Origin: an uncultured Eubacteriales bacterium
GTDB lineage: Bacteria > Bacillota > Clostridia > Oscillospirales > Acutalibacteraceae
Direction of reading: 5' to 3'
NCBI GenBank assembly: GCA_900316025.1
Contig: ONBJ01000038.1
Coordinates: forward strand, 1-34,843
Length of the DNA stretch: 34,843 nt
Of this stretch, positions 9,101 through 17,250 are shown in pieces. The notes under the pieces are model-generated. The model was not told the origin of the DNA. It ran no database searches and saw only the letters and a list, made by a program, of their open reading frames with translations. A program made the position numbers and the translations under genes. Numbering within the stretch: the stretch's first letter is position 1; every line of letters starts with the position of its first letter.

Positions 9101-10021
9101 ATGGAATGGACGGAGGTTTCCGTAAAAGTTCCCGTTGAGCTTGTCGATATGGCAGGAGATATTGCTCAGATGGTCGTTCCCTACGGCATATATATTGAGG
9201 ATTACTCTATGCTCGAAAATGAAGTTCTTGAAATCGCCCACATAGACCTTATAGACGATGACCTTCTTAAAAAAGACCGCTCAAAGGGTATAGTTCATAT
9301 ATATATCAGTCCCGAAGATAATCCTCTTGAAGCCGTTGCCTTTCTGAAGGAGCGTTATGCCGAAAACAATATTCCGTTTGAAATAAGCATAACAGGCTGT
9401 GAGGAACAGGACTGGCTGAATAACTGGAAACAATACTTCCACCCTATTGAGGTAGGCGAAAAAATTCTTATACGACCTACATGGCGTGATAAGTATGACT
9501 CCAAGGACAGAGTTGTTCTTAACCTTGACCCCGGTCTTGCTTTCGGTACGGGTACTCACGAAACTACAAGGCTTTGTCTTGCTGCCATAGAAAAATATGT
9601 AACAAAAGACTGCGATATGCTCGATGTAGGCTGCGGAAGCGGTATTCTTTCGGTAGCGGCTCTTCTTCTCGGTGCGGAAAAAGCTGTCGGAGTTGATATT
9701 GACGAAATGGCCATAAAAACTGCAAGGGAAAATGCCGTTCTTAACGGTGTATCCGAAAAAATGACTGTCCTGAGCGGTAATCTCACCGATAAGGTAACAG
9801 GAAAATATGATATTATCGCCGCAAATATCGTGGCAGATGCAATCATTATGCTTTCAAAGGATATCAGACACTTTATGAAAGATGATTCCGTTTACATTAT
9901 GAGCGGTATTATAGATACAAGGGTTGACGATGTTCTCAACGCTATTGAGGACAGCTTCGAGATTGTTGAACAGCTTCTCGAAAACGGCTGGTACTGTCTT
10001 GTAGCCAAATCTAAAAAATAA
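9101..10021 (+). CDS. prmA: Ribosomal protein L11 methyltransferase
   Basis: SAM-dependent methyltransferase that trimethylates ribosomal protein L11. The protein has 306 residues from the ATG at 9101, which follows AAGGATG at good spacing and gives the family start MEWTEVSVKVP. The open frame extends 16 codons further upstream into the cloverleaf element, which I reject as coding. Motifs: DPGLAFGTGTHETTRLC before the SAM site, DVGCGSGILSVAALLLGA (SAM motif I), GVDIDEMAIKTA and the IAANIVADAI motif. The dnaJ-prmA order is common in Clostridia and Bacilli, and here prmA is presumably read through from the heat-shock operon unless the cloverleaf element stops transcription. Confidence 0.97.
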   Translation: MEWTEVSVKVPVELVDMAGDIAQMVVPYGIYIEDYSMLENEVLEIAHIDLIDDDLLKKDRSKGIVHIYISPEDNPLEAVAFLKERYAENNIPFEISITGCEEQDWLNNWKQYFHPIEVGEKILIRPTWRDKYDSKDRVVLNLDPGLAFGTGTHETTRLCLAAIEKYVTKDCDMLDVGCGSGILSVAALLLGAEKAVGVDIDEMAIKTARENAVLNGVSEKMTVLSGNLTDKVTGKYDIIAANIVADAIIMLSKDIRHFMKDDSVYIMSGIIDTRVDDVLNAIEDSFEIVEQLLENGWYCLVAKSKK

Positions 10022-10050
10022 AATTTTAATCTAAGATTGGAGAATTTTTT

Positions 10051-10890
10051 ATGAGTGAATGTTCACACAACTGCGAAAGCTGCTCAGAAAACTGCAGTTC
10101 ACGCACATCACCTGAGGATTTTTACGAAAAGCTTAATGCCTACAGCAGCGTTAAAAAGGTTATAGGCGTTCTCAGCGGCAAGGGCGGTGTCGGAAAAAGT
10201 ATGATTACCTCACTGCTTGCCGTACTCTTTAACAGAAACGGCTACAAGGTTGCTATACTTGATGCTGATATTACAGGTCCTTCCATACCCAAGGGCTTCG
10301 GCATTAACGAGCGTGCAAAAGGCTGTGAAGCAGGTATCATACCCGCAGTTACCTCAACCGGCATAGATATGATTTCAACAAATATGTTTCTTCCGAACGA
10401 AACAGACCCTACCGTATGGAGAGGTCCTGTGCTTTCGGGAACGGTCAAGCAGTTCTGGAGCGAAACTATCTGGAACAACGAGGACTATATGTTCGTTGAT
10501 ATGCCCCCAGGAACAGGTGACGTTACCCTCACCGTATTTCAGAGCATTCCTCTTGACGGCATTATCATAGTTACCTCACCGCAGGACTTGGTTTCTATGA
10601 TTGTAGAAAAAGCGGTAAAAATGGCAAACCTTATGAATATCCCTATTCTGGGCATAGTCGAAAACAACAGCTATTTTATGTGCGATAACTGCAATAAAAA
10701 GCATTTCATATTCGGCGAAAGCAAGGTAGACGAAATTGCAAAGCAGTATGGCTTCCCCGTTCTCGCAAAGCTTCCCATAGAACCCAAACTTGCAAAACTC
10801 ATAGACGAGGGCAATATAGAAGGCTTTGAGGGCGACTGGCTCAATGACGGCATTGAAGCTATAATAAAAGCTACCTCCGATACAAAATAA
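10051..10890 (+). CDS. Mrp/Nbp35-type P-loop ATPase, Fe-S cluster carrier
   Basis: ATPase of the Mrp/ApbC/Nbp35 group that carries and delivers iron-sulfur clusters. It is 279 residues long. The deviant Walker A GKGGVGKS is at 43-50, DADITGPSIP near 71-80, and the switch region VDMPPGTGD near 149-157. The paired cysteines C211 and C214 (CDNC) are the conserved cluster ligands of the family. In addition the N-terminus is cysteine-rich (CSHNCESCSENC at residues 4-15), resembling the extra N-terminal cluster site of Nbp35 proteins. There is no N-terminal DUF59 domain. The ATG follows TTGGAG. It lies 29 bases after prmA, suggesting co-transcription, and is followed by cloverleaf element B. Confidence 0.92.
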   Translation: MSECSHNCESCSENCSSRTSPEDFYEKLNAYSSVKKVIGVLSGKGGVGKSMITSLLAVLFNRNGYKVAILDADITGPSIPKGFGINERAKGCEAGIIPAVTSTGIDMISTNMFLPNETDPTVWRGPVLSGTVKQFWSETIWNNEDYMFVDMPPGTGDVTLTVFQSIPLDGIIIVTSPQDLVSMIVEKAVKMANLMNIPILGIVENNSYFMCDNCNKKHFIFGESKVDEIAKQYGFPVLAKLPIEPKLAKLIDEGNIEGFEGDWLNDGIEAIIKATSDTK

Positions 10891-10924
10891 TATCAGGATT
10901 TATCTTTCTGCCTCCGTCAGCACT

Positions 10925-11022
10925 GCGGCGATTGCAGACCGCTGCGGCATTTGCCGCAGTGAATTCAAGGCAAAGCCTTGAATTAGTCAAAAGCAAAGCT
11001 TTTGACTGTCTGCAATCGCCGC
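10925..11022 (+). repeat. Cloverleaf inverted-repeat element B (15-bp outer stem, three inner hairpins)
   Basis: The outer arms GCGGCGATTGCAGAC (10925-10939) and GTCTGCAATCGCCGC (11008-11022) pair perfectly. The inside is three hairpins: 10940-10961 (CTGCGGC, loop ATTT), 10962-10984 (AATTCAAGGC, loop AAA) and 10985-11007 (AGTCAAAAGC, loop AAA). The right arm runs into CCTTTTTT, so on the plus strand it could also end mrp transcripts. It is 34 bases after the mrp stop and shares the arm core GGCGATTGCAGAC with element C. Confidence 0.92.
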
Positions 11023-11024
11023 CC

Positions 11025-11059
11025 TTTTTTCAGAAATTTCTCTGAAATTTCTGAAAAAA
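11025..11059. repeat. Perfect AT-rich palindrome between convergent mrp and nadA
   Basis: TTTTTTCAGAAATTTC and its exact complement flank the triloop TCT, a 16-bp perfect stem. It lies between cloverleaf B and the nadA terminator. Its A and T runs supply the T tail for both neighbours, so it may serve as a bidirectional termination region for the convergent genes. Confidence 0.7.
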
Positions 11060-11092
11060 TATGCCGTATCATGCTTCGCACGATACGGCATA
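11054..11092 (-). terminator. Rho-independent terminator of nadA
   Basis: On the minus strand a 15-bp stem (11060-11092, triloop) is followed by ATTTTTT. The one plus-strand mismatch, A71/C81, becomes a G-U pair on the minus-strand RNA, which favours minus-strand function. It begins 19 bases after the nadA stop. Confidence 0.85.
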
Positions 11093-11110
11093 ACCGTAAA
11101 GCTGTAAATA

Positions 11111-12025
11111 TCAGCCTAACTCAATCATTTTATCTATACATTTTCTTGCTCTTACCATAGTATCATCATCAAGGATAATCTCCTCGCCGCCGTCACCTGC
11201 GACAGCGTGGTATACATCTACAAGCGTTGTTGCTTTCATATTGGAACAGATTAAGTCCTTTGACAGATTATAAAATTTCTTGTCGGGACACTGGTATGAA
11301 AGATGCTCCGTTATGCTTATTTCCGTACCTATTATAAACTCCTTTTTGTCGGATTTCTCCGCATAGTTCATAATAGCCGCTGTTGAACCTACAAAATCAG
11401 CCAGAGCCGTTACCGCAGGCTTGCACTCAGGGTGTACGAGAAGCTCTGCCTCAGGGTGAAGCTCCTTAGCCTTTCTTGCTTCTTCGGCACTTATTCTTGC
11501 GTGTGTAGGACAGCCTCCCTGCAAAAGCTTAAAGTTTTTCTCAGGTATCTGTTTTGAAACATAGTCACCAAGATTACAGTCGGGAATAAACAATATATTC
11601 TTTTCAGGCAGCTTCTTTACTATGTTCACCGCAGACGAGGACGTAACACATACATCACATACCGTTTTAAGCTCCGAAGTCGTATTTATATATGCAACCA
11701 CCGCATAGTCGGGATACTCTTTTTTAACGCTTTCTATAAGTTCCCTGTCCATCTGCTCAGCCATAGGACAGCCTGCCTCGGGATTAGCAAGATAAACCTT
11801 TTTCTCAGGTGAAAGCAGCTTTACCGTTTCAGCCATAAAACGAACGCCGCACATAACCACATTTTTATTTGAAGCCTTTGTTGCCATCAAACTAAGCTGA
11901 AAGGAATCCCCTGTAAAGTCGGCAACCTCGACAATCTCTCTTGCCTGATAGCTGTGTGCCAGAATACAGACATCATTTTCCTTTTTCATACGGATAATTT
12001 CCTGCTGAAGCTCACAAATATTCAT
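11111..12025 (-). CDS. nadA: Quinolinate synthase NadA
   Basis: 4Fe-4S enzyme that condenses iminoaspartate with dihydroxyacetone phosphate to quinolinate in de novo NAD synthesis. The protein has 304 residues, as is typical of the shorter NadA group. Visible motifs include LAHSYQAREIVEVADFTGDS near the N-terminus, VVMCGVRFMAETVKLLSP, NPEAGCPMA, YINTTSELKT, FIPDCNLG, HPECKPAV and the final GTE segment. Cysteines in CGVRF, PECKP and the C-terminal QCPDKKF region are cluster-ligand candidates. The ATG is preceded by AAAGGAG. The usual partners nadB and nadC are not adjacent. It stands alone with its own promoter and terminator. Confidence 0.97.
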   Translation of the reverse strand: MNICELQQEIIRMKKENDVCILAHSYQAREIVEVADFTGDSFQLSLMATKASNKNVVMCGVRFMAETVKLLSPEKKVYLANPEAGCPMAEQMDRELIESVKKEYPDYAVVAYINTTSELKTVCDVCVTSSSAVNIVKKLPEKNILFIPDCNLGDYVSKQIPEKNFKLLQGGCPTHARISAEEARKAKELHPEAELLVHPECKPAVTALADFVGSTAAIMNYAEKSDKKEFIIGTEISITEHLSYQCPDKKFYNLSKDLICSNMKATTLVDVYHAVAGDGGEEIILDDDTMVRARKCIDKMIELG

Positions 12026-12092
12026 TCTGAAAATCTCCTTTTAAGCATTGTAGCTTTGACACTATAAAAATTCAGATTTTTTCCGTAACTAT

Positions 12093-12121
12093 ACAATACA
12101 CGATAGTCAATATTTTGTCAA
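12093..12121 (-). promoter_or_regulatory. nadA promoter with overlapping inverted repeat
   Basis: On the minus strand a perfect TTGACA (12116-12121), a 17-base spacer and TATTGT (12093-12098) form a good sigma-A promoter about 70 bases upstream of nadA. An inverted repeat ACTAT-N10-ATAGT (12088-12107) overlaps the -10 and could be an operator. The regulator is unknown. Confidence 0.75.
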
Positions 12122-12177
12122 GTAAATATGTATTTCTTCTTCACATCACATTTATTTTTTAATAATCTCTCCTGCGG

Positions 12178-12212
12178 CAAAAAGCCCTCGCAGAAATTGT
12201 TCTGCGAGGGCT
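12178..12212 (-). terminator. Rho-independent terminator of ppdK
   Basis: The 13-bp perfect stem AGCCCTCGCAGAA / TTCTGCGAGGGCT (12183-12212, loop of four) is followed on the minus strand by TTTTTGCC. It starts 34 bases after the ppdK stop. Confidence 0.92.
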
Positions 12213-12246
12213 GATTTCAATATTAAGTTATTCTTCCGTTTTCAAA

Positions 12247-14889
12247 TCAAGCGTTCTTTTCTTTGATAGCAGCCTGTGCAGCAGCAAGTCTAGCTATAGG
12301 AACTCTGAAAGGAGAACATGATACATAGCTCAGACCTACGTTATGACAGAACTCAACAGATGAAGGATCTCCGCCATGCTCACCGCAGATACCGAGCTTG
12401 ATGTCAGGTCTTGTCTGCTTGCCGAGCTGAGCAGCCATCTTAACGAGCTTGCCTACGCCCTTCTGGTCGAGCTTAGCAAACGGATCTGACTCATAAATCT
12501 TTGTATCATAGTAAGCATCAAGGAACTTACCTGCGTCGTCACGGCTGAAGCCGAATGTCATCTGAGTAAGGTCGTTTGTACCAAAGCTGAAGAACTCAGC
12601 CTCTGTAGCAATCTCATCAGCTGTAAGAGCAGCTCTGGGAATTTCTATCATAGTACCAACCTTGTAAGTCATCTCAACGCCTGCCTCAGCGATAATCTTA
12701 TCAGCTGTAGCTGTAACAACGTCCTTAACGTACTTAAGCTCCTTAACCTCACCAACGAGAGGAATCATAATTTCAGGAACAATATTGTACTCAGGATTTT
12801 CTTTATTAACAGTAATAGCAGCATTGATAACAGCTGTTGTCTGCATTTCTGCAATCTCAGGATATGTTACAGCAAGACGGCAGCCACGGTGTCCCATCAT
12901 AGGGTTGAACTCGTGAAGTCCGCTGATGATTTCCTTGAGATGCTCAACTGTAATATTCATCTCACCTGCAAGCTCTACGATATCCTCTTCCTTTGTAGGA
13001 ACGAACTCGTGCAGAGGAGGGTCAAGGAATCTTACTGTCATAGGACGACCTTCCAGAACTCTGTACATTTCCTCAAAGTCACCCTGCTGCAAAGGCATAA
13101 TCTTTGCAAGAGCTGCCTTTCTCTCTTCAACTGTTTCAGAAACTATCATCTCACGGATAGCCTTAATTCTGTCGCCCTCAAAGAACATATGCTCTGTACG
13201 GCAAAGACCGATACCCTCTGCACCGAACTTAACTGCCTGAGCTGTATCTCTGGGATTATCTGCATTAGTTCTTACAACGAGCTTTCTTGCAGCATCAGCC
13301 CAACCCATAAATCTGTCAAAGTCGCCAACGATAGCAGCATCGGTAGTAGCGATAGCTTCACCATAGATGTCACCTGTTGAACCGTTAAGGGAGATGTAGT
13401 CGCCCTCTTTGATTGTCTGACCGCCGAGTGTGAAATACTTCTCTTCTTCGTTGAATGTGATTTCGCCGCAGCCTGATACGCAGCAAGTACCCATACCACG
13501 TGCAACAACTGCTGCGTGTGATGTCATACCGCCACGAACTGTGAGTATACCCTCAGCAGCGTTCATACCTTCGATGTCCTCAGGTGATGTTTCAAGTCTT
13601 ACGAGAACAACCTTCTCTCCGTTAGCAACCCAAGCCTTAGCGTCGTCAGCCGTGAATACAACCTTACCGCATGCAGCTCCGGGAGATGCAGCAAGACCCT
13701 TACCGATAGGTGTAGCCTTCTTGAGTGCAGCAGCATCAAACTGAGGGTGAAGCAGTGCGTCCAACTGCTTAGGCTCAACTCTGAGTACAGCTTCTTCTTC
13801 TGAAATCATACCTTCGTCAACGAGGTCAACAGCAATCTTAAGAGCAGCTGCTGCTGTTCTCTTACCGTTTCTTGTCTGGAGCATATAGAGCTTACCGTTT
13901 TCGATAGTGAACTCCATATCCTGCATATCTCTGTAGTGGTTTTCAAGATTTGTAGCAATCTGAACAAACTGATTGTAAACCTCGGGCATATCGTTAGCAA
14001 GCTGGTCGATTGTGCTGGGTGTTCTTACACCTGCAACAACGTCCTCACCCTGAGCATTGATAAGGTATTCACCGAAGAGCTTCTTCTCACCTGTAGCAGG
14101 GTCACGTGTGAATGCAACACCTGTACCTGAGTTCTCATTCAGGTTACCGAATACCATGGGCTGTACATTAACAGCTGTACCCCATGAATAAGGAATATCG
14201 TTCATTCTTCTGTAAACGTTTGCACGAGGGTTGTCCCATGAACGGAAAACTGCCTTTACAGCTTCCATAAGCTGAACCTTGGGGTCTGTAGGGAAGTCCT
14301 CACCCTTCTGCTCCTTGTAGTAAGCCTTGAAGAGTGTAACGAGCTTCTTCATATCGTCAACATCAAGCTCAATATCGTTCTTAACGCCCTTTTCAGCCTT
14401 AACCTCGTCTATGATAACCTCAAAACGCTTCTTTGAGATTTCCATAACAACGTCTGAGAACATCTGAATGAAACGACGGTATGAGTCATAAACAAATCTC
14501 TCGAATTTAGGGTCGGGATTGCCTGCGATAAGTCCTGCTGCAACCTCATCATTGATACCGAGGTTGAGAATGGTGTCCATCATACCGGGCATCGAAGCTC
14601 TTGCACCTGAACGAACAGATACAAGCAACGGGTTCTGTGTGTCACCGAACTTCTTCTCGTTGATTTTTTCAATTTCTGCCAATGCAGCATAAATCTGCTC
14701 CTGAATATCATCGGCAATCTTTCTGCCATCCTCGTAGTAACGAGTACAAGCCTCTGTTGAAACTGTGAAGCCCTGGGGAACAGGCATTCCAAGACGTGTC
14801 ATACCTGCTAAGTTAGCACCTTTACCGCCAAGCAGCTCTCTCATTGTTTCATTACCCTCAGAGAAAAGATAAACATACTTCTGGCTCAT
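12247..14889 (-). CDS. ppdK: Pyruvate, phosphate dikinase
   Basis: Interconverts pyruvate + ATP + Pi and PEP + AMP + PPi; in anaerobic Clostridia it commonly works in glycolysis with PPi. The protein is 880 residues, full length. The N-terminal nucleotide-binding domain begins with LLGGKGANLAGM (19-30) and includes SVRSGARASMPGMMDT. The central phosphohistidine domain has GGMTSHAAVVARGMG with catalytic His458 and the Thr456 that is the regulatory phosphorylation target in plants. The C-terminal PEP/pyruvate TIM barrel contains GLCRTEHMFF, MIEIPRAALTADEIA, FSFGTNDLTQMTFG and the catalytic-cysteine loop GICGEHGGDP. The start ATG follows AGGAGGT. It is monocistronic, with its own promoter and terminator. 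Confidence 0.99.
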   Translation of the reverse strand: MSQKYVYLFSEGNETMRELLGGKGANLAGMTRLGMPVPQGFTVSTEACTRYYEDGRKIADDIQEQIYAALAEIEKINEKKFGDTQNPLLVSVRSGARASMPGMMDTILNLGINDEVAAGLIAGNPDPKFERFVYDSYRRFIQMFSDVVMEISKKRFEVIIDEVKAEKGVKNDIELDVDDMKKLVTLFKAYYKEQKGEDFPTDPKVQLMEAVKAVFRSWDNPRANVYRRMNDIPYSWGTAVNVQPMVFGNLNENSGTGVAFTRDPATGEKKLFGEYLINAQGEDVVAGVRTPSTIDQLANDMPEVYNQFVQIATNLENHYRDMQDMEFTIENGKLYMLQTRNGKRTAAAALKIAVDLVDEGMISEEEAVLRVEPKQLDALLHPQFDAAALKKATPIGKGLAASPGAACGKVVFTADDAKAWVANGEKVVLVRLETSPEDIEGMNAAEGILTVRGGMTSHAAVVARGMGTCCVSGCGEITFNEEEKYFTLGGQTIKEGDYISLNGSTGDIYGEAIATTDAAIVGDFDRFMGWADAARKLVVRTNADNPRDTAQAVKFGAEGIGLCRTEHMFFEGDRIKAIREMIVSETVEERKAALAKIMPLQQGDFEEMYRVLEGRPMTVRFLDPPLHEFVPTKEEDIVELAGEMNITVEHLKEIISGLHEFNPMMGHRGCRLAVTYPEIAEMQTTAVINAAITVNKENPEYNIVPEIMIPLVGEVKELKYVKDVVTATADKIIAEAGVEMTYKVGTMIEIPRAALTADEIATEAEFFSFGTNDLTQMTFGFSRDDAGKFLDAYYDTKIYESDPFAKLDQKGVGKLVKMAAQLGKQTRPDIKLGICGEHGGDPSSVEFCHNVGLSYVSCSPFRVPIARLAAAQAAIKEKNA

Positions 14890-15023
14890 AGGATTATAGA
14901 TACCTCCTGAAAAATTTAATACAACGAATTTCCGTCAGTATAATCAGTACTCAAAATCCAAAGCACATAATATAAAAACAGAAAAGCGTATAATTGACTG
15001 ACTTTTATATAAGTCTGTAAGTT

Positions 15024-15052
15024 ATTATAGCAAATTATTTTATAAATTTCCA
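15024..15052 (-). promoter_or_regulatory. ppdK promoter
   Basis: On the minus strand TGC-TATAAT (extended -10, 15024-15032) has TGGAAA 17 bases upstream (15047-15052). The implied leader is about 130 bases. No riboswitch-like fold was recognised in it. Confidence 0.65.
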
Positions 15053-15207
15053 TACCTTTTCTGTAATTTATAATAAAAATTTCAAAAATTTACTTATTAA
15101 TGACTTTATTTCGTGAGAAAACAAACTAATTATAACCTTTGATTTTAATTATTTACTGTTAAAAACGATAAAATTAAAAAAAATATACATTTATATGTCG
15201 AAAACAC

Positions 15208-15235
15208 TTGAAAAAAATTATATCTATGCGATAAT
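15208..15235 (+). promoter_or_regulatory. Promoter of the glmU-like gene and prs
   Basis: TTGAAA at 15208-15213 and GATAAT at 15230-15235 are separated by 16 bases, with the start codon at 15319. The remaining AT-rich divergent gap 14890-15318 shows no ORF or RNA that I can support. Confidence 0.65.
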
Positions 15236-15318
15236 ATACATATGTGTCGGCAGTCGGGATTTACAGAACATATCCGCATTTTTTCCTGACTGCAATAAGT
15301 GTAACGGGAGGATTTTTT

Positions 15319-16086
15319 ATGTCTGAAAAATGTGCCTTAATTCTTGCCGGAGGCGAGGGCAAAAGAATGAAAGCCAATAAACCCAAAGCTCTTTCCCCTG
15401 TGCTTGGAAGACCTATGCTCGACTGGGTAATCGGGGCATTGATAGAAAGCGGTATCGGAGAAATATGCGTTGTAAAAGGCTATAAAAAAGAATATATAGA
15501 CGAACATCTGAGCAATATTCCCTATTATATAAGCTCTGTATTTCAGGCTGAAAGGCTCGGAACAGGTCATGCCGTAATGATTGCTAAGGATTTCCTCTTA
15601 CAGCACGGCGGAGATGTCATAATTCTTAACGGTGACGCTCCTTTTATGGACAGTGCTTCAATATCAAAGGCTTATGCACAACATAACAGCTCAGACAGCA
15701 GTGCTACGGTCATTTCCGCAAAAGTTGAAAATCCCACAGGCTACGGAAGAATAGTAAGAGCTGAGGACGGTTCTCTTATGTCTATCGTTGAGCAGAAAGA
15801 TGCAGACGAGGAAACCCTTGCTATAAACGAAGTAAATTCGGGTTGCTTCTGGTTCGATACCGCTGACCTTCTGAGTGTTCTGGACAAAATAAGTGCAAGC
15901 AACGCTTCAAACGAATATTACCTTCCTGATGCAATAAAACTTCTTCTTAGCGAGGGAAAAAAGGTAGGAGCTTATACGGCTGATTCCTCAGATACTGTTC
16001 TCGGAGCAAACGACCCTGAACAGCTTTCTGAGCTTAACAGAATAGCTTTGGCAGAATACGGTGAATTTCCGTATTTCGGTATGTAA
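15319..16086 (+). CDS. GlmU-type UDP-GlcNAc pyrophosphorylase, uridyltransferase domain only
   Basis: Nucleotidyltransferase of the NTP_transferase family most like the N-terminal half of GlmU (GcaD), which makes UDP-GlcNAc from GlcNAc-1-P and UTP. It has LAGGEGKRMKANKPKALSPV (signature loop with catalytic Arg/Lys), GTGHAVMIA, LNGDAPFMD, ATVISAKVENPTGYGRIVR and EVNSGCFWF, ending TVLGANDPEQL. It is only 255 residues: the left-handed beta-helix acetyltransferase half (about 200 residues in ordinary GlmU) is missing, and the stop is not followed by further coding sequence. The ATG at 15319 with GGGAGG is chosen over an open-frame extension to 15244. The adjacent prs gene supports the gcaD-prs identity. 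Acetyltransfer would have to be done elsewhere. Confidence 0.85.
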   Translation: MSEKCALILAGGEGKRMKANKPKALSPVLGRPMLDWVIGALIESGIGEICVVKGYKKEYIDEHLSNIPYYISSVFQAERLGTGHAVMIAKDFLLQHGGDVIILNGDAPFMDSASISKAYAQHNSSDSSATVISAKVENPTGYGRIVRAEDGSLMSIVEQKDADEETLAINEVNSGCFWFDTADLLSVLDKISASNASNEYYLPDAIKLLLSEGKKVGAYTADSSDTVLGANDPEQLSELNRIALAEYGEFPYFGM

Positions 16087-16134
16087 ATTTTATTACACCT
16101 TTGTGTAACTGAATATTTTTAGGAGGCTTTTCAA

Positions 16135-17094
16135 ATGAATTTTCATGGTAAGGACATTAAAATTTTCGCAGGCAGTTCTACTGAGTCTGTTGCAAAGGGA
16201 ATTGCTGACAGCTTAGGACTTCCCTTAGGTCAGTCAAAATGCTGTAAGTTCAGCGACGGAGAAATTTCCGTTTCCCTTAACGAATCGGTTCGTGGTTCAG
16301 AGTGCTTTATAGTTCAGTCAACCTGCAATCCCGTAAACGACAACCTTATGGAACTTCTGATAATGATTGACGCTATGAAGCGTGCTTCTGCTGCAAGAAT
16401 AACAGCAGTTATGCCCTACTTCGGATACGCAAGACAGGACAGAAAGGCTAAACCCAGAGATCCGATTTCGGCTAAGCTTGTAGCAGACCTTATCACAGTT
16501 GCAGGTGCTGACAGAGTTCTTACAATGGATTTACACGCTAATCAGATTCAGGGCTTTTTCAATATTCCCGTTGACCATCTCATCGGAGCTCCTATCCTTG
16601 CAGAACATATGAAAGAAATGGTCGGAGATAACCAGGACGATTACATCGTAGTTTCACCCGACCTCGGCTCTGTTACACGTGCAAGAAACTTTGCAAACAA
16701 AATAGGCTGCGGTATCGCTATAGTTGACAAAAGACGTCCTAAAGCCAACGTTTCCGAAGTTATGAACATTATCGGCGATGTTAAAGACAAAAAAGTTATC
16801 CTCGTTGATGATATGATAGATACAGCAGGCACTCTCTGCAACGCAGCTGCCGCTTTAATCGAAAGAGCCGGTGCAAAGAGCGTTACAGCCTGTGCTACTC
16901 ACGGTGTACTTTCAGGCCCTGCAATAGAAAGAATTCAGAACAGCGTTATTTCTGAGGTAGTACTCCTCGACACCGTTCCTGTAGAGGGCGAAAAGCTTAT
17001 CGATAAGTTTACCGTTCTTCCCGTAGCTCCTAAATTTGCGGAAGCTATTGAGAAAATTTACGAAGACCAGCCCTTAAACAGTATTTTCGGTTAA
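16135..17094 (+). CDS. prs: Ribose-phosphate pyrophosphokinase (PRPP synthetase)
   Basis: Makes PRPP from ribose-5-phosphate and ATP for nucleotide, His, Trp and NAD synthesis. The protein has 319 residues, class I length. Motifs: FAGSSTESVAKGIADSLG and FSDGEISV at the N-terminus, the flexible-loop region MPYFGYARQDRKAKPRDPIS, the metal-binding TMDLHANQIQGFF, VVSPDLGSVTRARNFA, and the PRPP-binding VILVDDMIDTAGTL. The ATG follows TAGGAGG. It lies 48 bases after the GlmU-like gene and is probably co-transcribed with it. PRPP made here is the co-substrate of Hpt encoded elsewhere in the window. Confidence 0.98.
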   Translation: MNFHGKDIKIFAGSSTESVAKGIADSLGLPLGQSKCCKFSDGEISVSLNESVRGSECFIVQSTCNPVNDNLMELLIMIDAMKRASAARITAVMPYFGYARQDRKAKPRDPISAKLVADLITVAGADRVLTMDLHANQIQGFFNIPVDHLIGAPILAEHMKEMVGDNQDDYIVVSPDLGSVTRARNFANKIGCGIAIVDKRRPKANVSEVMNIIGDVKDKKVILVDDMIDTAGTLCNAAAALIERAGAKSVTACATHGVLSGPAIERIQNSVISEVVLLDTVPVEGEKLIDKFTVLPVAPKFAEAIEKIYEDQPLNSIFG

Positions 17095-17109
17095 TTCCGA
17101 ATAATAAAC

Positions 17110-17198
17110 CATAAAGTTTAGGTCAAGCCTTTTCAAAGGCTTGCGGTTTCCAAAGGCGGAGCCTTTGGTCAGGATTTTTAAGGGTGAAACCCTTAAAC
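17110..17198 (+). repeat. Three-hairpin dispersed repeat, copy 3
   Basis: It starts 15 bases after the prs stop. The stems are as in copy 2, but the second loop is GGA instead of AGA. In the third hairpin the loop-closing pair has changed from C-G to T-A together (GGGT-GAA-ACCC). It lies immediately upstream of the broken HAD gene. Confidence 0.92.
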
Positions 17199-17221
17199 TC
17201 TCAAAAATAAAAATTCTCATT

Positions 17222-17250
17222 CCCTCCGTATATATTTCTCTTACGGAGGG
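17222..17250 (+). other. Hairpin covering the junction before the HAD remnant
   Basis: CCCTCCGTA (17222-17230) pairs with TACGGAGGG (17242-17250). No T tract follows, so it is not a classical terminator. It may still help end prs transcripts, and it ends exactly where recognisable HAD coding sequence begins. Confidence 0.5.

Noticed and set aside
10925-11022. A tRNA or tRNA-like gene, because of the cloverleaf shape
   Set aside because: The outer stem is too long, all three inner hairpins have tight 3-4 base loops, and there is no T-loop, anticodon loop or CCA end. The same holds for elements A and C.
12889-13380. A 163-codon plus-strand frame inside ppdK
   Set aside because: It is antisense to an intact, highly conserved ppdK, has no ribosome binding site of note, and the peptide resembles no family I know.
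17222-17250. A classical terminator for prs
   Set aside because: The stem is good, but no T tract follows on the plus strand; it is recorded as a hairpin of unknown role.
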